Assembly: GCF_006715175.1 (NCBI RefSeq)
Contig: NZ_VFMQ01000001.1
Location: forward strand, 1,612,001-1,676,000
Direction of reading: 5' to 3'
DNA: 64,000 nt
Source of the DNA: Curtobacterium citreum
GTDB taxonomy: Bacteria > Actinomycetota > Actinomycetes > Actinomycetales > Microbacteriaceae
Shown: one piece after another, positions 43,461 to 53,864 of the stretch
Numbering within the stretch: position 1 is the first letter of the stretch
How the letters are laid out: each line of letters starts with the position of its first letter
Notes under the pieces: model-generated
Seen by the model: only the letters and a program-made list of their open reading frames with translations
Databases searched by the model: none
Told to the model about the DNA's origin: nothing
Position numbers and translations under genes: made by a program

Positions 43461-44589
43461 CACGACCGCCCACCACGACGCCGAACCGTCGGACGTCACC
43501 GTCGACATCCAGGTCGACGGCATCGCGATGGTCCAGCTCCTCGGCCCCCAGGACCGCCTGCTCAAGACCGTCGAACGGCAGTACCCGGGCGTGCGGGTCC
43601 TGGTCCGCGGCAACGAGGTGACACTGACCGGCCCGGAGCGGGACGTCGCCCGCGCCCACGCGCTCGTCGACGAGCTCGTGGGGATGGTCCGGCGCGGCCA
43701 GGACATCGGGCCGTCCGACATCCCGGTCTCCGCCCGGATGCTCGACGACGACCGCAAGCCCTCGGACACGTTCGGCACCCCGATCGTCTCGAGCCGCGGC
43801 AAGTCGGTGCGTCCGAAGACGGACGGGCAGCGTGCCTACGTCGACGCCATCGACGAGCACACCATCACGTTCGGCATCGGTCCGGCCGGTACCGGCAAGA
43901 CCTACCTGGCGATGGCCAAGGCGGTCCAGGCCCTGCAGCGGCGCGAGGTGAACCGGATCATCCTGACCCGCCCCGCGGTCGAGGCCGGCGAGCGGCTCGG
44001 GTTCCTGCCGGGCACGCTGACCGACAAGATCGACCCCTACCTGCGCCCGCTGTACGACGCGCTGAACGAGATGATGGACCCGGAGCTGGTCCCGAAGCTC
44101 CTCGCCGCCGGCACGGTCGAGGTCGCTCCGCTCGCCTACATGCGCGGCCGGACGCTCAACGACTCGTTCGTGATCCTCGACGAGGCGCAGAACACCACGC
44201 CCGAGCAGATGAAGATGTTCCTCACGCGCCTGGGCTTCGGCTCGAAGATGGTCGTCACGGGCGACATCACCCAGGTCGACCTGCCCGGCAACCTGTCCGG
44301 GCTCCGGCTCGTGACGCGGATCCTCGGCGACGTCGAGGACATCCACTTCGCCCGGCTCGGCAGCGAGGACGTCGTCCGCCACACGCTCGTCGGCCGGATC
44401 GTCGACGCCTACACCGTCTACGACGAGGAACGTCTCGCCGAGCAGGCCGGACACCGCCCCGGCGGTCGGGGCACCGCGCCCGCCGGCAACCCCGCCGGAG
44501 CGAACCGCGCCGAGCGTCGGGGACGGCCGCCGCAGGACCGCCAGCAGTCCCCGTACCCCCAGAACGACGCCCGAGGAGGCAACCGGTGA
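43450..44589 (+). CDS. phoH: PhoH family ATPase
   Basis: A cytoplasmic nucleotide-binding protein of 379 residues. A KH-like N-terminal region is followed by Walker A GPAGTGKT at 144-151, the Walker B-like FVILDEAQN near 238, and a disordered Gly/Pro/Gln/Arg-rich C-terminal tail of about 50 residues. Its link to RNA turnover fits its neighbours ybeY and era. A TTG start is proposed because AAGGAA lies 6 nt upstream and no ATG or GTG suits; it overlaps the HIT gene by 11 nt. Confidence 0.92.
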   Translation: MPVDTTAHHDAEPSDVTVDIQVDGIAMVQLLGPQDRLLKTVERQYPGVRVLVRGNEVTLTGPERDVARAHALVDELVGMVRRGQDIGPSDIPVSARMLDDDRKPSDTFGTPIVSSRGKSVRPKTDGQRAYVDAIDEHTITFGIGPAGTGKTYLAMAKAVQALQRREVNRIILTRPAVEAGERLGFLPGTLTDKIDPYLRPLYDALNEMMDPELVPKLLAAGTVEVAPLAYMRGRTLNDSFVILDEAQNTTPEQMKMFLTRLGFGSKMVVTGDITQVDLPGNLSGLRLVTRILGDVEDIHFARLGSEDVVRHTLVGRIVDAYTVYDEERLAEQAGHRPGGRGTAPAGNPAGANRAERRGRPPQDRQQSPYPQNDARGGNR

Positions 44590-45047
44590 GCATCGAGCTC
44601 AACAACGAGTCCGGCGTCGAGGTCGACGAGGCAGCCATCCAGCGCCTCGCCGCCTTCGCGCTCGACGCGATGCACGTCCACGCGGACGCGGAGCTCGCGA
44701 TCGTGCTCGTCGACGAGGGCGCCATGGAGCAGCTCCACGTCCGGTGGATGGACGAGCCCGGACCGACCGACGTGCTGAGCTTCCCGATGGACGAGCTTCG
44801 TCCAGGGACCGAGGACGAGCCGACGCCCGCCGGACTCCTCGGCGACATCGTCGTCTGCCCGCAGGTCGCGGCGGAGCAGGCGAAGACCGCCGGGCACACG
44901 AGCACCGACGAGATGCTGCTCCTCACCTGCCACGGCATCCTGCACCTGCTCGGGTTCGACCACGCCGAGCCGGAGGAGAAGGCCGAGATGTTCGGACTCC
45001 AGGGCGAGATCCTCTCCGCGTTCGCCGCCCAGCAGCGCGGGCGGTGA
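44586..45047 (+). CDS. ybeY: Endoribonuclease YbeY (rRNA maturation factor)
   Basis: A single-strand RNase for 16S 3'-end processing and ribosome quality control. It has 153 residues. The zinc motif HGILHLLGFDH supplies H116, H120 and H126, and the DVLSFPMDE block near 59 is conserved. The start overlaps phoH by 4 nt (GTGA), and the CNNM gene follows after 4 nt, so HIT-phoH-ybeY-CNNM-era reads as one operon. Confidence 0.96.
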   Translation: MSIELNNESGVEVDEAAIQRLAAFALDAMHVHADAELAIVLVDEGAMEQLHVRWMDEPGPTDVLSFPMDELRPGTEDEPTPAGLLGDIVVCPQVAAEQAKTAGHTSTDEMLLLTCHGILHLLGFDHAEPEEKAEMFGLQGEILSAFAAQQRGR

Positions 45048-45051
45048 CCTG

Positions 45052-46374
45052 ATGGTGCTCGTCGCCGTCCTGCTCGCGGTGGCGTTCGTGCTCGTCGTCG
45101 TCGGTGGTCTGCTGGCCGCGTCCGACGCAGCGCTCACGGTGCTGTCCCGCGCCGACCTCGACGAGATCGCGAAGGACAGCAGCCGCCGTCGGGCGATCGA
45201 GGCGATCGCGGACGACGTCGGCGCGCACGTCAACGCCCTGAACTTCGTCCGGGTCCTGGCCGAGACCGCCGCCGCGGTGCTCGTGACGATCGCACTCGTC
45301 ACGGTGTTCGACACCTGGTGGGTGGCGCTCATCGTGTCCGCGGCGATCATGACCGCTGTCTCGTTCGTGCTCGTCGGGTCCAGTCCGCGCAGCGTCGGGC
45401 GGGCGCACGCCGAGCGCTTCATCGCCGCGACCGGCGGGCTCGTCCGCGGTGTCCGGATCGTGCTCGGTCCGCTCGCCGGGCTGCTCGTCGCGATCGGTGA
45501 CCGGGTCACGCCCGGACGCGGTCGCAGCGCGTCGACGGTGTCGAGCGAGGAGCAGCTGCTGTCGCTCGTCGACGAGGCGACCGAGAGCAACGTGCTCGAG
45601 CAGGACGACCGGGAGCTCATCCACTCGGTGTTCGAGTTCAGCGACACCCTCGTGCGTGAGGTCATGGTGCCGCGCACCGACATGCTGACCGTCGACGGGG
45701 ACGACACCCTCGCGGCCGGGATGGAGCAGTTCCTCGTCGCCGGAGTGTCGCGCATGCCCGTGACCGGCAAGGACAGCGACGACGTCCTCGGGGTGCTGTA
45801 CCTGCGCGACGTGTCCCGCGCGCTGTACGAGCGGCAGGGCGCCGGGCAGGAACCCGTGACGACGCTGCTGCGTCCGGCCGAGTTCGTGCCGGAGTCGAAG
45901 CACGCCGACGACACCCTCCGGCACATGCAGCTCGCGAAGAACCACCTGGTCCTGGTCGTGGACGAGTACGGCGGGGTCGCCGGGCTCGTCACGATGGAGG
46001 ACCTCATCGAGGAGCTCGTCGGGGACATCTCCGACGAGTACGACCGCACCGTCGTCGACCGCACCGAGGTCGAGCCCGGCGTCTGGCGCATCGCGGCCCG
46101 GCTGCCGATCGACGAGCTCGGCGACCTGTTCGGCATCGAGCTCGAGGACGACGACGTCGACACCGCCGGCGGACTCCTCACCAAGGAACTCGGCCGACTG
46201 CCGGCCAGCGGCGAGCAGGTCAGCGTGTCCGGTCTGCTGCTCACCGCCGACCGGGTGGAGGGCAAGCGCCGCCACCTGGTCACCGTCCTCGCGGAGCGGA
46301 CCGCCGCGCTGCAGGACGCCGAGGACGCCCTCGACGACACGACACCGACCACGACGGGAACCACGAACGCATGA
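45052..46374 (+). CDS. CNNM/CorC-type hemolysin family protein
   Basis: A protein of 440 residues. A three- to four-helix DUF21 membrane domain (about 1-115) precedes two CBS domains (about 205-325; EVMVPRTDMLTVDGDD and LVLVVDEYGGVAGLVTMEDL), then a CorC/HlyC C-terminal domain (about 345-425). The family is implicated in magnesium or cobalt efflux. A Thr-rich tail ends the protein. It lies between ybeY and era, its usual place in many bacteria. The stop overlaps the era ATG. Confidence 0.9.
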   Translation: MVLVAVLLAVAFVLVVVGGLLAASDAALTVLSRADLDEIAKDSSRRRAIEAIADDVGAHVNALNFVRVLAETAAAVLVTIALVTVFDTWWVALIVSAAIMTAVSFVLVGSSPRSVGRAHAERFIAATGGLVRGVRIVLGPLAGLLVAIGDRVTPGRGRSASTVSSEEQLLSLVDEATESNVLEQDDRELIHSVFEFSDTLVREVMVPRTDMLTVDGDDTLAAGMEQFLVAGVSRMPVTGKDSDDVLGVLYLRDVSRALYERQGAGQEPVTTLLRPAEFVPESKHADDTLRHMQLAKNHLVLVVDEYGGVAGLVTMEDLIEELVGDISDEYDRTVVDRTEVEPGVWRIAARLPIDELGDLFGIELEDDDVDTAGGLLTKELGRLPASGEQVSVSGLLLTADRVEGKRRHLVTVLAERTAALQDAEDALDDTTPTTTGTTNA

Positions 46375-47309
46375 CCGACACCGAGACCGGACCGACGACC
46401 CCCGAGCGCCCCTACCGCGCCGGCTTCGTGTCGTTCGTCGGTCGCCCGAACGTCGGCAAGTCGACGCTCACCAACGCGCTCGTCGGCGAGAAGGTGGCGA
46501 TCACGTCGTCGAAGCCGCAGACCACGCGGCGCGCGATCCGCGGCATCGTGCACCGACCCGACGGCCAGGTCATCATCGTCGACACCCCCGGCGTGCACCG
46601 GCCGCGGACGCTCCTCGGCGAGCGGCTGAACGACCTGGTGCAGTCGACGCTCGGCGACGTCGACGTGATCGGGTTCTGCGTGCCGGCGAACGAACCGATC
46701 GGCCCCGGTGACCGCTGGATCAACGAGTCGCTCGACCAGTACCCGCGCGCGAAGAAGATCGCGATCGTGACGAAGATCGACCGCACCGCGAAGGACACCG
46801 TGGGGGAGCAACTCCTGGCGGTCTCGAAGCTGCGCGACTGGGACGCCATCGTCCCGACCTCGGGCACGAAGGGCCTGCAGCTCGAGGCGCTCCTCGGGGA
46901 GATCACCTCGCTGCTGCCCGAGTCGCCGCAGCTCTACGACGACGCGACCGTCACCGAGGAGACCGACGAGGACCGCATCGCCGAGCTCATCCGGGAAGCC
47001 GCGCTCGAGGGCGTCCGCGACGAGCTCCCGCACTCGCTGGCCGTCGTGGTCGAGGACGTCGTCGAACCCGACGACGAGGACGACCCGGACGGGCCGCTGC
47101 GCATCTTCGCGAACCTGTTCGTCGAGCGGGACAGCCAGAAGGCGATCGTGATCGGCCGGGGCGGCGAGCGGCTCAAGGACGTCGGGTCGCGTGCCCGGGC
47201 CGAGATCGAGTCCCTGCTGGGCGGCCGGCACGTGTACCTGAACATCCGGGTGAAGGTCGCGAAGGAGTGGCAGCGCGACCCGAAGCAGCTCGGGCGCCTG
47301 GGGTTCTGA
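46371..47309 (+). CDS. era: GTPase Era
   Basis: A GTPase that binds the 3' end of 16S rRNA during 30S maturation. The 312 residues have G1 GRPNVGKS at 24-31, G2 in SSKPQTTRR, G3 DTPGVH near 65, and a KH domain in the last third (VIGRGGERLKDVGSRARAEI). The G4 element reads VTKIDR rather than NKxD, a substitution common in actinobacterial Era. It is the last gene of the coupled group that begins at HIT. Confidence 0.96.
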   Translation: MTDTETGPTTPERPYRAGFVSFVGRPNVGKSTLTNALVGEKVAITSSKPQTTRRAIRGIVHRPDGQVIIVDTPGVHRPRTLLGERLNDLVQSTLGDVDVIGFCVPANEPIGPGDRWINESLDQYPRAKKIAIVTKIDRTAKDTVGEQLLAVSKLRDWDAIVPTSGTKGLQLEALLGEITSLLPESPQLYDDATVTEETDEDRIAELIREAALEGVRDELPHSLAVVVEDVVEPDDEDDPDGPLRIFANLFVERDSQKAIVIGRGGERLKDVGSRARAEIESLLGGRHVYLNIRVKVAKEWQRDPKQLGRLGF

Positions 47310-47365
47310 CCCGCGTCATCCGCCGGACGGACGCGCTCGTGGCCGGCCGGACGTACCGTGGGGTG

Positions 47366-48604
47366 GTGTTCCGTCCCATGCTGCGCTCGCAGATCGTCAC
47401 CGACGTCGTCACGGCGTCGGTGCTCGGGCTGCTCGTGCTCGTGGTGTCGACGCGCGGGGTGGACGGCCCGGTCAGCTGGCTGACGGTGGTCGGACTGACC
47501 GCCGCGCTGGCGTTCCGCCGACTCTCCCCGGGGCTCGCCCTCGGTATCGCATGGGTCTTCGCGGCGTTCCAGATGGTCACGGGCCAGACGCCGAGCATCG
47601 CGAACCTGTTCATCGCGCCGATCATGTACACGACGAGCGCGTACGGCAGTCCGCGGGTCCGGGGCCTCGGGCTGGCGTCCGCGATCGGCGGGTCGGTCAC
47701 GGCCGCGCTCTACGAGGGGGTCACGGACTACGGGGTGCGGGTCGGCGAGGCCACTGCGACGACGCCGCTGCAGGAGTCCCTGCAGGTGACGATCTCGTTC
47801 TTCGCCGTCACGCTCCTGCTCCTCCTGCTGCCGTGGCTCGCCGGCCTCGTGGTCCGGACGCGCCGGTCCGCCAGCATGAGCCGCGAAGCGCAGCTCGTCG
47901 CCGAGCGGGACGCAGCCCGGGCCGACCGCGCCGTCGCCGTCGAGCAGGAGCGGGTCCGGATCGCCCGGGACATGCACGACATCGTGGCGCACTCGCTCGC
48001 GGTGGTGATCGCCCAGGCGGACGGGGCGCGGTACGCGCTCAAGGCCGACCCCGCGATCGCGGACCAGGCCCTCGGCACCATCTCGAGCACGGCGCGCGGA
48101 GCCCTCGGCGACGTCCGTGAGCTCCTCGGGGCACTCCGGCACGAGCAGGGGACCGCCCCGACGCCGGAGGTCGACGACATCGAGAAGCTCGTCGGCGAGA
48201 TGCGCGACGTCGGGCTGGACGTCCGCGTCGACCGCGAGGGCGACCCCGGACGGCTCCCCACCACCACGCAGCTCGCGGTCTACCGCATCGTCCAGGAGAG
48301 CCTGACGAACGCGTGGAAGCACGGCCAGCCCGGAGCCCCCGTGCACGCGTCGCTGACGTACCGTCCGGACACCGTCGAGATCACCGTGGTGAACCGGCGC
48401 GCCGACGACGGCACCCGCGGCCCGGGCACCGGGCACGGGCTCGTCGGGATGCGCGAACGGGCGACGATGACCGGCGGCACGATGACCGCGGGACCCCGCG
48501 GCGACGACTTCACGGTTGCGGTCCGGATGCCCGCCGTCCCGGCCAGCGGGCAGATGCCCCGCGACCGGATCACCTCGACCCAGCAGGAGCGCACCACCCG
48601 ATGA
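47366..48604 (+). CDS. Two-component sensor histidine kinase (NarL-type partner)
   Basis: A protein of 412 residues from this start. Five to six hydrophobic segments in the first 170 residues form a membrane sensor without a large extracellular loop; a short coiled coil then leads to HisKA_3 with the phosphoacceptor H204 in RIARDMHDIVAHSLAVVI. The HATPase domain has the N box QESLTNAWKHG near 312-322 and a GHGLVGMRER glycine box. GTG at 47366 lies 6 nt after TACCGT. The response regulator follows with an ATGA overlap and an ABC exporter lies beyond it, a layout typical of envelope-stress or peptide-sensing systems. Confidence 0.9.
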   Translation: MFRPMLRSQIVTDVVTASVLGLLVLVVSTRGVDGPVSWLTVVGLTAALAFRRLSPGLALGIAWVFAAFQMVTGQTPSIANLFIAPIMYTTSAYGSPRVRGLGLASAIGGSVTAALYEGVTDYGVRVGEATATTPLQESLQVTISFFAVTLLLLLLPWLAGLVVRTRRSASMSREAQLVAERDAARADRAVAVEQERVRIARDMHDIVAHSLAVVIAQADGARYALKADPAIADQALGTISSTARGALGDVRELLGALRHEQGTAPTPEVDDIEKLVGEMRDVGLDVRVDREGDPGRLPTTTQLAVYRIVQESLTNAWKHGQPGAPVHASLTYRPDTVEITVVNRRADDGTRGPGTGHGLVGMRERATMTGGTMTAGPRGDDFTVAVRMPAVPASGQMPRDRITSTQQERTTR

Positions 48605-49290
48605 CCACCACCGCGGCCACCGCCCCCCAGATCCGTGTCGCGCTCGTCGACGACCAGGCGCTCTTCCGCACGGGCATCCGGATGCTCGTCGACTCGCAGC
48701 CGGACCTCCTCTTCGTCGGCGAGGCGGGCGACGGAGCAGCGGGTGTCGAGCTCGTCCGCCGGACCCGGGCGGACGTCGTGCTCATGGACGTCCGGATGCC
48801 CGTGATGGACGGCATCACCGCGACGTCCCGCATCGTCGAGCAGAGTGGTCCGGACGCCGCGAAGGTCCTCGTCCTGACCACGTTCGACTTCGACGAGGCC
48901 GCGGCGAAGGCGATCCGCGCGGGGGCCAGCGGCTTCGTCCTGAAGGACGCCGACCCCGAGTTCCTGCTCGCCGCCGTCCGCACGGTGCACGCCGGCACCG
49001 CGGTGTTCGCCGCGTCGGCCACCCGCGAGCTCCTGCGCCGGTACGACGACACCGCCGGACAGTCCGCGCCGGTCCCGCCGTCGTTCGCCGAGCTGACCCC
49101 GCGCGAGCGCGAGATCTTCGACCTCGCGGCCCGTGGGTTCAGCAACAGCGAGATCGCCCAGCACGAGTACGTCAGCGAGGCGACCGTGAAGACGCACATC
49201 TCGCGGGTGCTGACGAAGCTCGACCTCCGGGACCGCGTGCGGCTCGTGGTGTTCGCGCACGAGCACGGGCTCGTGCCGAAGGCGGAGTGA
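48601..49290 (+). CDS. LuxR/NarL family response regulator
   Basis: A protein of 229 residues. The receiver domain has the phosphorylated D63 in VVLMDVRMPVMDG, the conserved Thr in VLTTFDFDE, and Lys in FVLKDADPE. The C-terminal LuxR helix-turn-helix (LTPREREIFDLAARGFSNSEIA) lies near 157-178. It is coupled to the kinase gene and probably acts on the ABC exporter genes 112 nt downstream; no repeat operator was recognised in that gap. Confidence 0.93.
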   Translation: MTTTAATAPQIRVALVDDQALFRTGIRMLVDSQPDLLFVGEAGDGAAGVELVRRTRADVVLMDVRMPVMDGITATSRIVEQSGPDAAKVLVLTTFDFDEAAAKAIRAGASGFVLKDADPEFLLAAVRTVHAGTAVFAASATRELLRRYDDTAGQSAPVPPSFAELTPREREIFDLAARGFSNSEIAQHEYVSEATVKTHISRVLTKLDLRDRVRLVVFAHEHGLVPKAE

Positions 49291-49402
49291 CCGACCGTCA
49301 TCCGACAGGATGACCCCTCCACAGGGAACCGAGCCGAGCGGACGATCCACAGGAGACGACGGACCGACGCGGGGCGTGCCTCCCGACCGGGAGGGTGGTG
49401 CC

Positions 49403-50155
49403 ATGACCACCAACCAGACGCCGATCATCCGACTCGACCACGTCTCCAAGCACTACGGCGACGCCGCGCGCCGGGTCACCGCCCTCGACGACGTCAGCGT
49501 CGACATCGGTGCGGGGGAGTTCACCGCCGTGATGGGTCCGTCCGGCTCAGGCAAGTCGACACTGATGCACGTCGCCGCCGGACTCGACGTGGTGTCGTCG
49601 GGGCGGATCAGCATCGACGGGGTCGAGATCACCGGGCTGGCGGACCGCGAGCTCACCGAGCTGCGTCGGCGCCGTCTCGGCTTCGTGTTCCAGTCGTTCA
49701 ACCTCGTGCCCACCCTGGACGTCGCCGAGAACATCCGCCTGCCGTTCCTGCTCGGTGGGCAGAAGCCCACGCGGGACGAGTCGGCGTGGATCGACCGGCT
49801 GGTCGAGATGCTCGGCCTCGGGAACCGCCTGGGCCACCGTCCCCACCAGCTCTCCGGCGGACAGCAGCAGCGCGTCGCGATCGCGCGGGCGCTGGCCTCG
49901 CGTCCGGCCGTCGTCGTCGCCGACGAGCCGACCGGAGCCCTCGACTCGCGGACCGGGCGCGACGTGCTCGGGATCCTCCGTGGCGCCGTGCAGGAGTGGG
50001 GGCAGAGCGTCGTCATGGTCACGCACGACCCCGTCGCGGCGGCGAACGCCGACCGCATCCTGTTCCTCGCCGACGGCCGCATCGTGGACGACCGTCCGGC
50101 GATGACCGCGTCGGACATCTCCGCCACGATGCTCGGGATGGAGGCGGCAGCATGA
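49403..50155 (+). CDS. MacB/LolD-type ABC transporter ATP-binding protein
   Basis: A protein of 250 residues. Walker A is GPSGSGKST near 45-53, the Q-loop is FVFQSFNLVPTLDVAENI, the signature is LSGGQQQRVAIARAL near 150 and Walker B is VVVADEPTGALD. This MacB/LolD/SalX subgroup pairs with FtsX-like permeases for peptide or antibiotic export or sensing. GGAGGG lies 10 nt before the ATG. It overlaps the permease by ATGA. Confidence 0.93.
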   Translation: MTTNQTPIIRLDHVSKHYGDAARRVTALDDVSVDIGAGEFTAVMGPSGSGKSTLMHVAAGLDVVSSGRISIDGVEITGLADRELTELRRRRLGFVFQSFNLVPTLDVAENIRLPFLLGGQKPTRDESAWIDRLVEMLGLGNRLGHRPHQLSGGQQQRVAIARALASRPAVVVADEPTGALDSRTGRDVLGILRGAVQEWGQSVVMVTHDPVAAANADRILFLADGRIVDDRPAMTASDISATMLGMEAAA

Positions 50156-51552
50156 GCGGCCTCCGCGCCTTCGCGCCCACCGTGCTCGTCGCGGCGCTCG
50201 GCACCACCTTCGGCTCGGCGCTCGTGATCGCACCGGGCGTCGTGACCCAGGCGATGGCCGCGGCGGGGTTGAGCGACCTCGGTCCGGTCAAGGCGATCCT
50301 CGCGGTGATCGGCTGGCTCTTCCTCGGCATCGCCCTGTACGTCGGGGCGATCGTCACGGCCAACACCTGCGCCACCCTCATCGCCGGCCAGACGCGCATC
50401 ATCGCGCTGCAGCGGCTCGTCGGTGCCACGGGCGCCACGCTCCGCGCCCGCATCACCCGGACCGGGCTGCTCGTCGGCGCGCTCGGCGGTGCGATCGGTG
50501 TCGTCGTGGGGACCGGGCTGTCGGTCGTGTTCGTCGCGGTGCTGCGCGGGAACGGCTTCCTGCCGGACACGGCGTACACCCTCGTCCCGTGGGAGCTCGT
50601 CCTGCCGCTCGTCGCCGTCGTCCTCGCGACCTGGGGTGCCTTCGCCGCCGGGTCGCGGCGCGTCCTGACGATGACCCCGCTCCAGGCGCTGTCGTCGAGT
50701 GTCGAACCCGCGCACGAGGACGTCCGGTCCGGCACTGCGCGGAAGGTGTGGGCGATCCTGCTCATGGCCGCGGGCGCGCTGCTGATGCTGCTCGGGCTGG
50801 GCGTCAGCGTGAGCTCGCCGTTCGCGGTCCTGCCTGCTGCCCTCGGCGGCTTCGTGTCCTTCGCGGGCGTCGCCGTCGGAGCGACCATCGTGATGCCGCC
50901 GGTCCTGCAGCTGATCGGACGGATCGGCTCCCGCGACCCCGTGGTGCTCCTCGCCGGTCGGAACGCGATGCGGGCGCCCGGGCGGGCCTCGCGTGCCACG
51001 ATCGGACTCGTCATCGGCGTGACGCTCCTCGTGACGTTCGCGGTCGCGCTCGGGATCATGCAGCACGTGCTCGAGCAGCAGCTCTCCGCGATGGACGACG
51101 GCACGATGACGCCCGAGGTCCTGCAGGCGCAGCGCGACTTCTTCGTGCAGCTCAACGCTGTCGTCAGCGTGATCGTCGGGTTCTCCGCCGTGATCGCCGC
51201 GGTCGGGGTCGTGAACGCCCTCGCCCTCGGCGTGCTCCAGCGTCGCCGTGAGCTCGGTCTGCTCCGTGTGCTCGGGCTCACCGGGGCGCAGGTCCGGCGG
51301 ATGATCGTGACCGAGGCCGTGCAGATGGTCGTCGCGGCGGTCGTGACCGGACTCGTGCTCGGCACCTGCTACGGCTGGGTCGGCGGGCAGACGCTCCTCG
51401 GCTCGATCGGCACCGTCGTGCCGCCCGTGCTGCCGCTCGGTACCGTCGCCGTGGTCGTCGTCGGGGCACTCGTCCTGGCGGTGGTCGCGACCGTCGCGCC
51501 GGTCCGACGGGCGATGCGGGTCCCGCCGACCGAGGCGCTCGCCGTCGACTGA
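50152..51552 (+). CDS. FtsX-like permease of the ABC exporter
   Basis: A protein of 466 residues with about eight hydrophobic segments arranged as two FtsX-type blocks; the second FtsX domain (about 330-460) contains VLQRRRELGLLRVLGLTGAQ. Unlike MacB or BceB there is no large extracellular domain between the blocks, so it resembles the small two-block permeases near actinobacterial NarL-type systems. With the ATPase and the upstream two-component pair it forms one functional cassette. The substrate is unknown. Confidence 0.87.
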   Translation: MSGLRAFAPTVLVAALGTTFGSALVIAPGVVTQAMAAAGLSDLGPVKAILAVIGWLFLGIALYVGAIVTANTCATLIAGQTRIIALQRLVGATGATLRARITRTGLLVGALGGAIGVVVGTGLSVVFVAVLRGNGFLPDTAYTLVPWELVLPLVAVVLATWGAFAAGSRRVLTMTPLQALSSSVEPAHEDVRSGTARKVWAILLMAAGALLMLLGLGVSVSSPFAVLPAALGGFVSFAGVAVGATIVMPPVLQLIGRIGSRDPVVLLAGRNAMRAPGRASRATIGLVIGVTLLVTFAVALGIMQHVLEQQLSAMDDGTMTPEVLQAQRDFFVQLNAVVSVIVGFSAVIAAVGVVNALALGVLQRRRELGLLRVLGLTGAQVRRMIVTEAVQMVVAAVVTGLVLGTCYGWVGGQTLLGSIGTVVPPVLPLGTVAVVVVGALVLAVVATVAPVRRAMRVPPTEALAVD

Positions 51553-51560
51553 GCACGGCA

Positions 51561-51604
51561 CCTGGCCCGGGCAGCAGTGCCCGGACAGCAGCGCCCGGGC
51601 CAGG
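51561..51604 (+). terminator. Terminator after the ABC permease
   Basis: A 12-bp stem CCTGGCCCGGGC/GCCCGGGCCAGG with a 20-nt loop, 8 nt after the stop codon. Confidence 0.65.
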
Positions 51605-51644
51605 ACTGCAGCACCCAGGCCCGGGCGCCGGCAGCGTCACGCAC

Positions 51645-51675
51645 TTGCACCGCGCTGGTGTACCAGTGCTACGGT
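51645..51675 (+). promoter_or_regulatory. Candidate leuA promoter
   Basis: TTGCAC at 51645-51650 and TACGGT at 51670-51675 with a 19-nt spacer. A small CTGGT-GT-ACCAG dyad lies between the two boxes and could be an operator. The start of transcription would fall just before the leader peptide. Confidence 0.45.
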
Positions 51676-51682
51676 GGCGGTG

Positions 51683-51711
51683 ATGTATCCGGCACTCCTC
51701 CTCCTTCGCTG

Positions 51712-51727
<16 letters not shown>
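51683..51727 (+). CDS. leuL: leuA leader peptide (attenuator control peptide)
   Basis: A 14-residue open frame, MYPALLLLRCRDEA, with four consecutive Leu codons (CTC CTC CTC CTT at 51695-51706) and a TGA inside the left arm of the first leader hairpin plus its loop. This is the layout of leucine-dependent transcription attenuation: when Leu-tRNA is short, ribosomes stall at the Leu run and change which downstream hairpin forms. GGTGG upstream of the ATG is a weak ribosome site. The call rests on codon content, position and hairpin geometry. Confidence 0.75.
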
Positions 51728-53567
<1,840 letters not shown>

Positions 53568-53590
53568 CCGCGCGCTCAGCGCGACCACCT

Positions 53591-53635
53591 GACGGGAGGC
53601 GCGGTGCGGGTCCGACCCGCACCGCGCCTCCCGTC
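53591..53635 (+). terminator. GGAGGC-family palindromic terminator after leuA (part of composite element 2)
   Basis: A perfect 21-bp stem with loop CCG; the left arm begins GACGGGAGGCGCGGTGCG. It starts 23 nt after the leuA stop. Confidence 0.75.
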
Positions 53636-53684
53636 CGTGGTGCCGTCCCGACCCGTCGCGCTCGCCGTCGCGTGGTGCGTTCCG

Positions 53685-53816
53685 TCCCATCGCAACCGAC
53701 ATGGGACGACGGATCGCTCACAGGAGGACGGAACTCGCGGTCTCCGACGCGCGGATCGGTCTCCGACGCGCGGATCGGTCTCCGACGCGCGGATCGGTCT
53801 CCCACGCACGGAACGG
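53685..53816. repeat. Composite intergenic element 2: CCCAT/ATGGG dyad plus four 19-bp repeats
   Basis: CCCATCGCAACCGACATGGG at 53686-53705 matches element 1 at 19 of 20 positions. Four 19-bp units follow at 53741-53816: three identical (TCTCCGACGCGCGGATCGG) and one variant (TCTCCCACGCACGGAACGG). It lies between the leuA palindrome and the recO start. No coding potential is convincing. Confidence 0.85.
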
Positions 53817-53864
53817 GCAGCGCCCCCGCACCCGGCTGTCGGCGGGGCGGGGGATACTGGTGCG

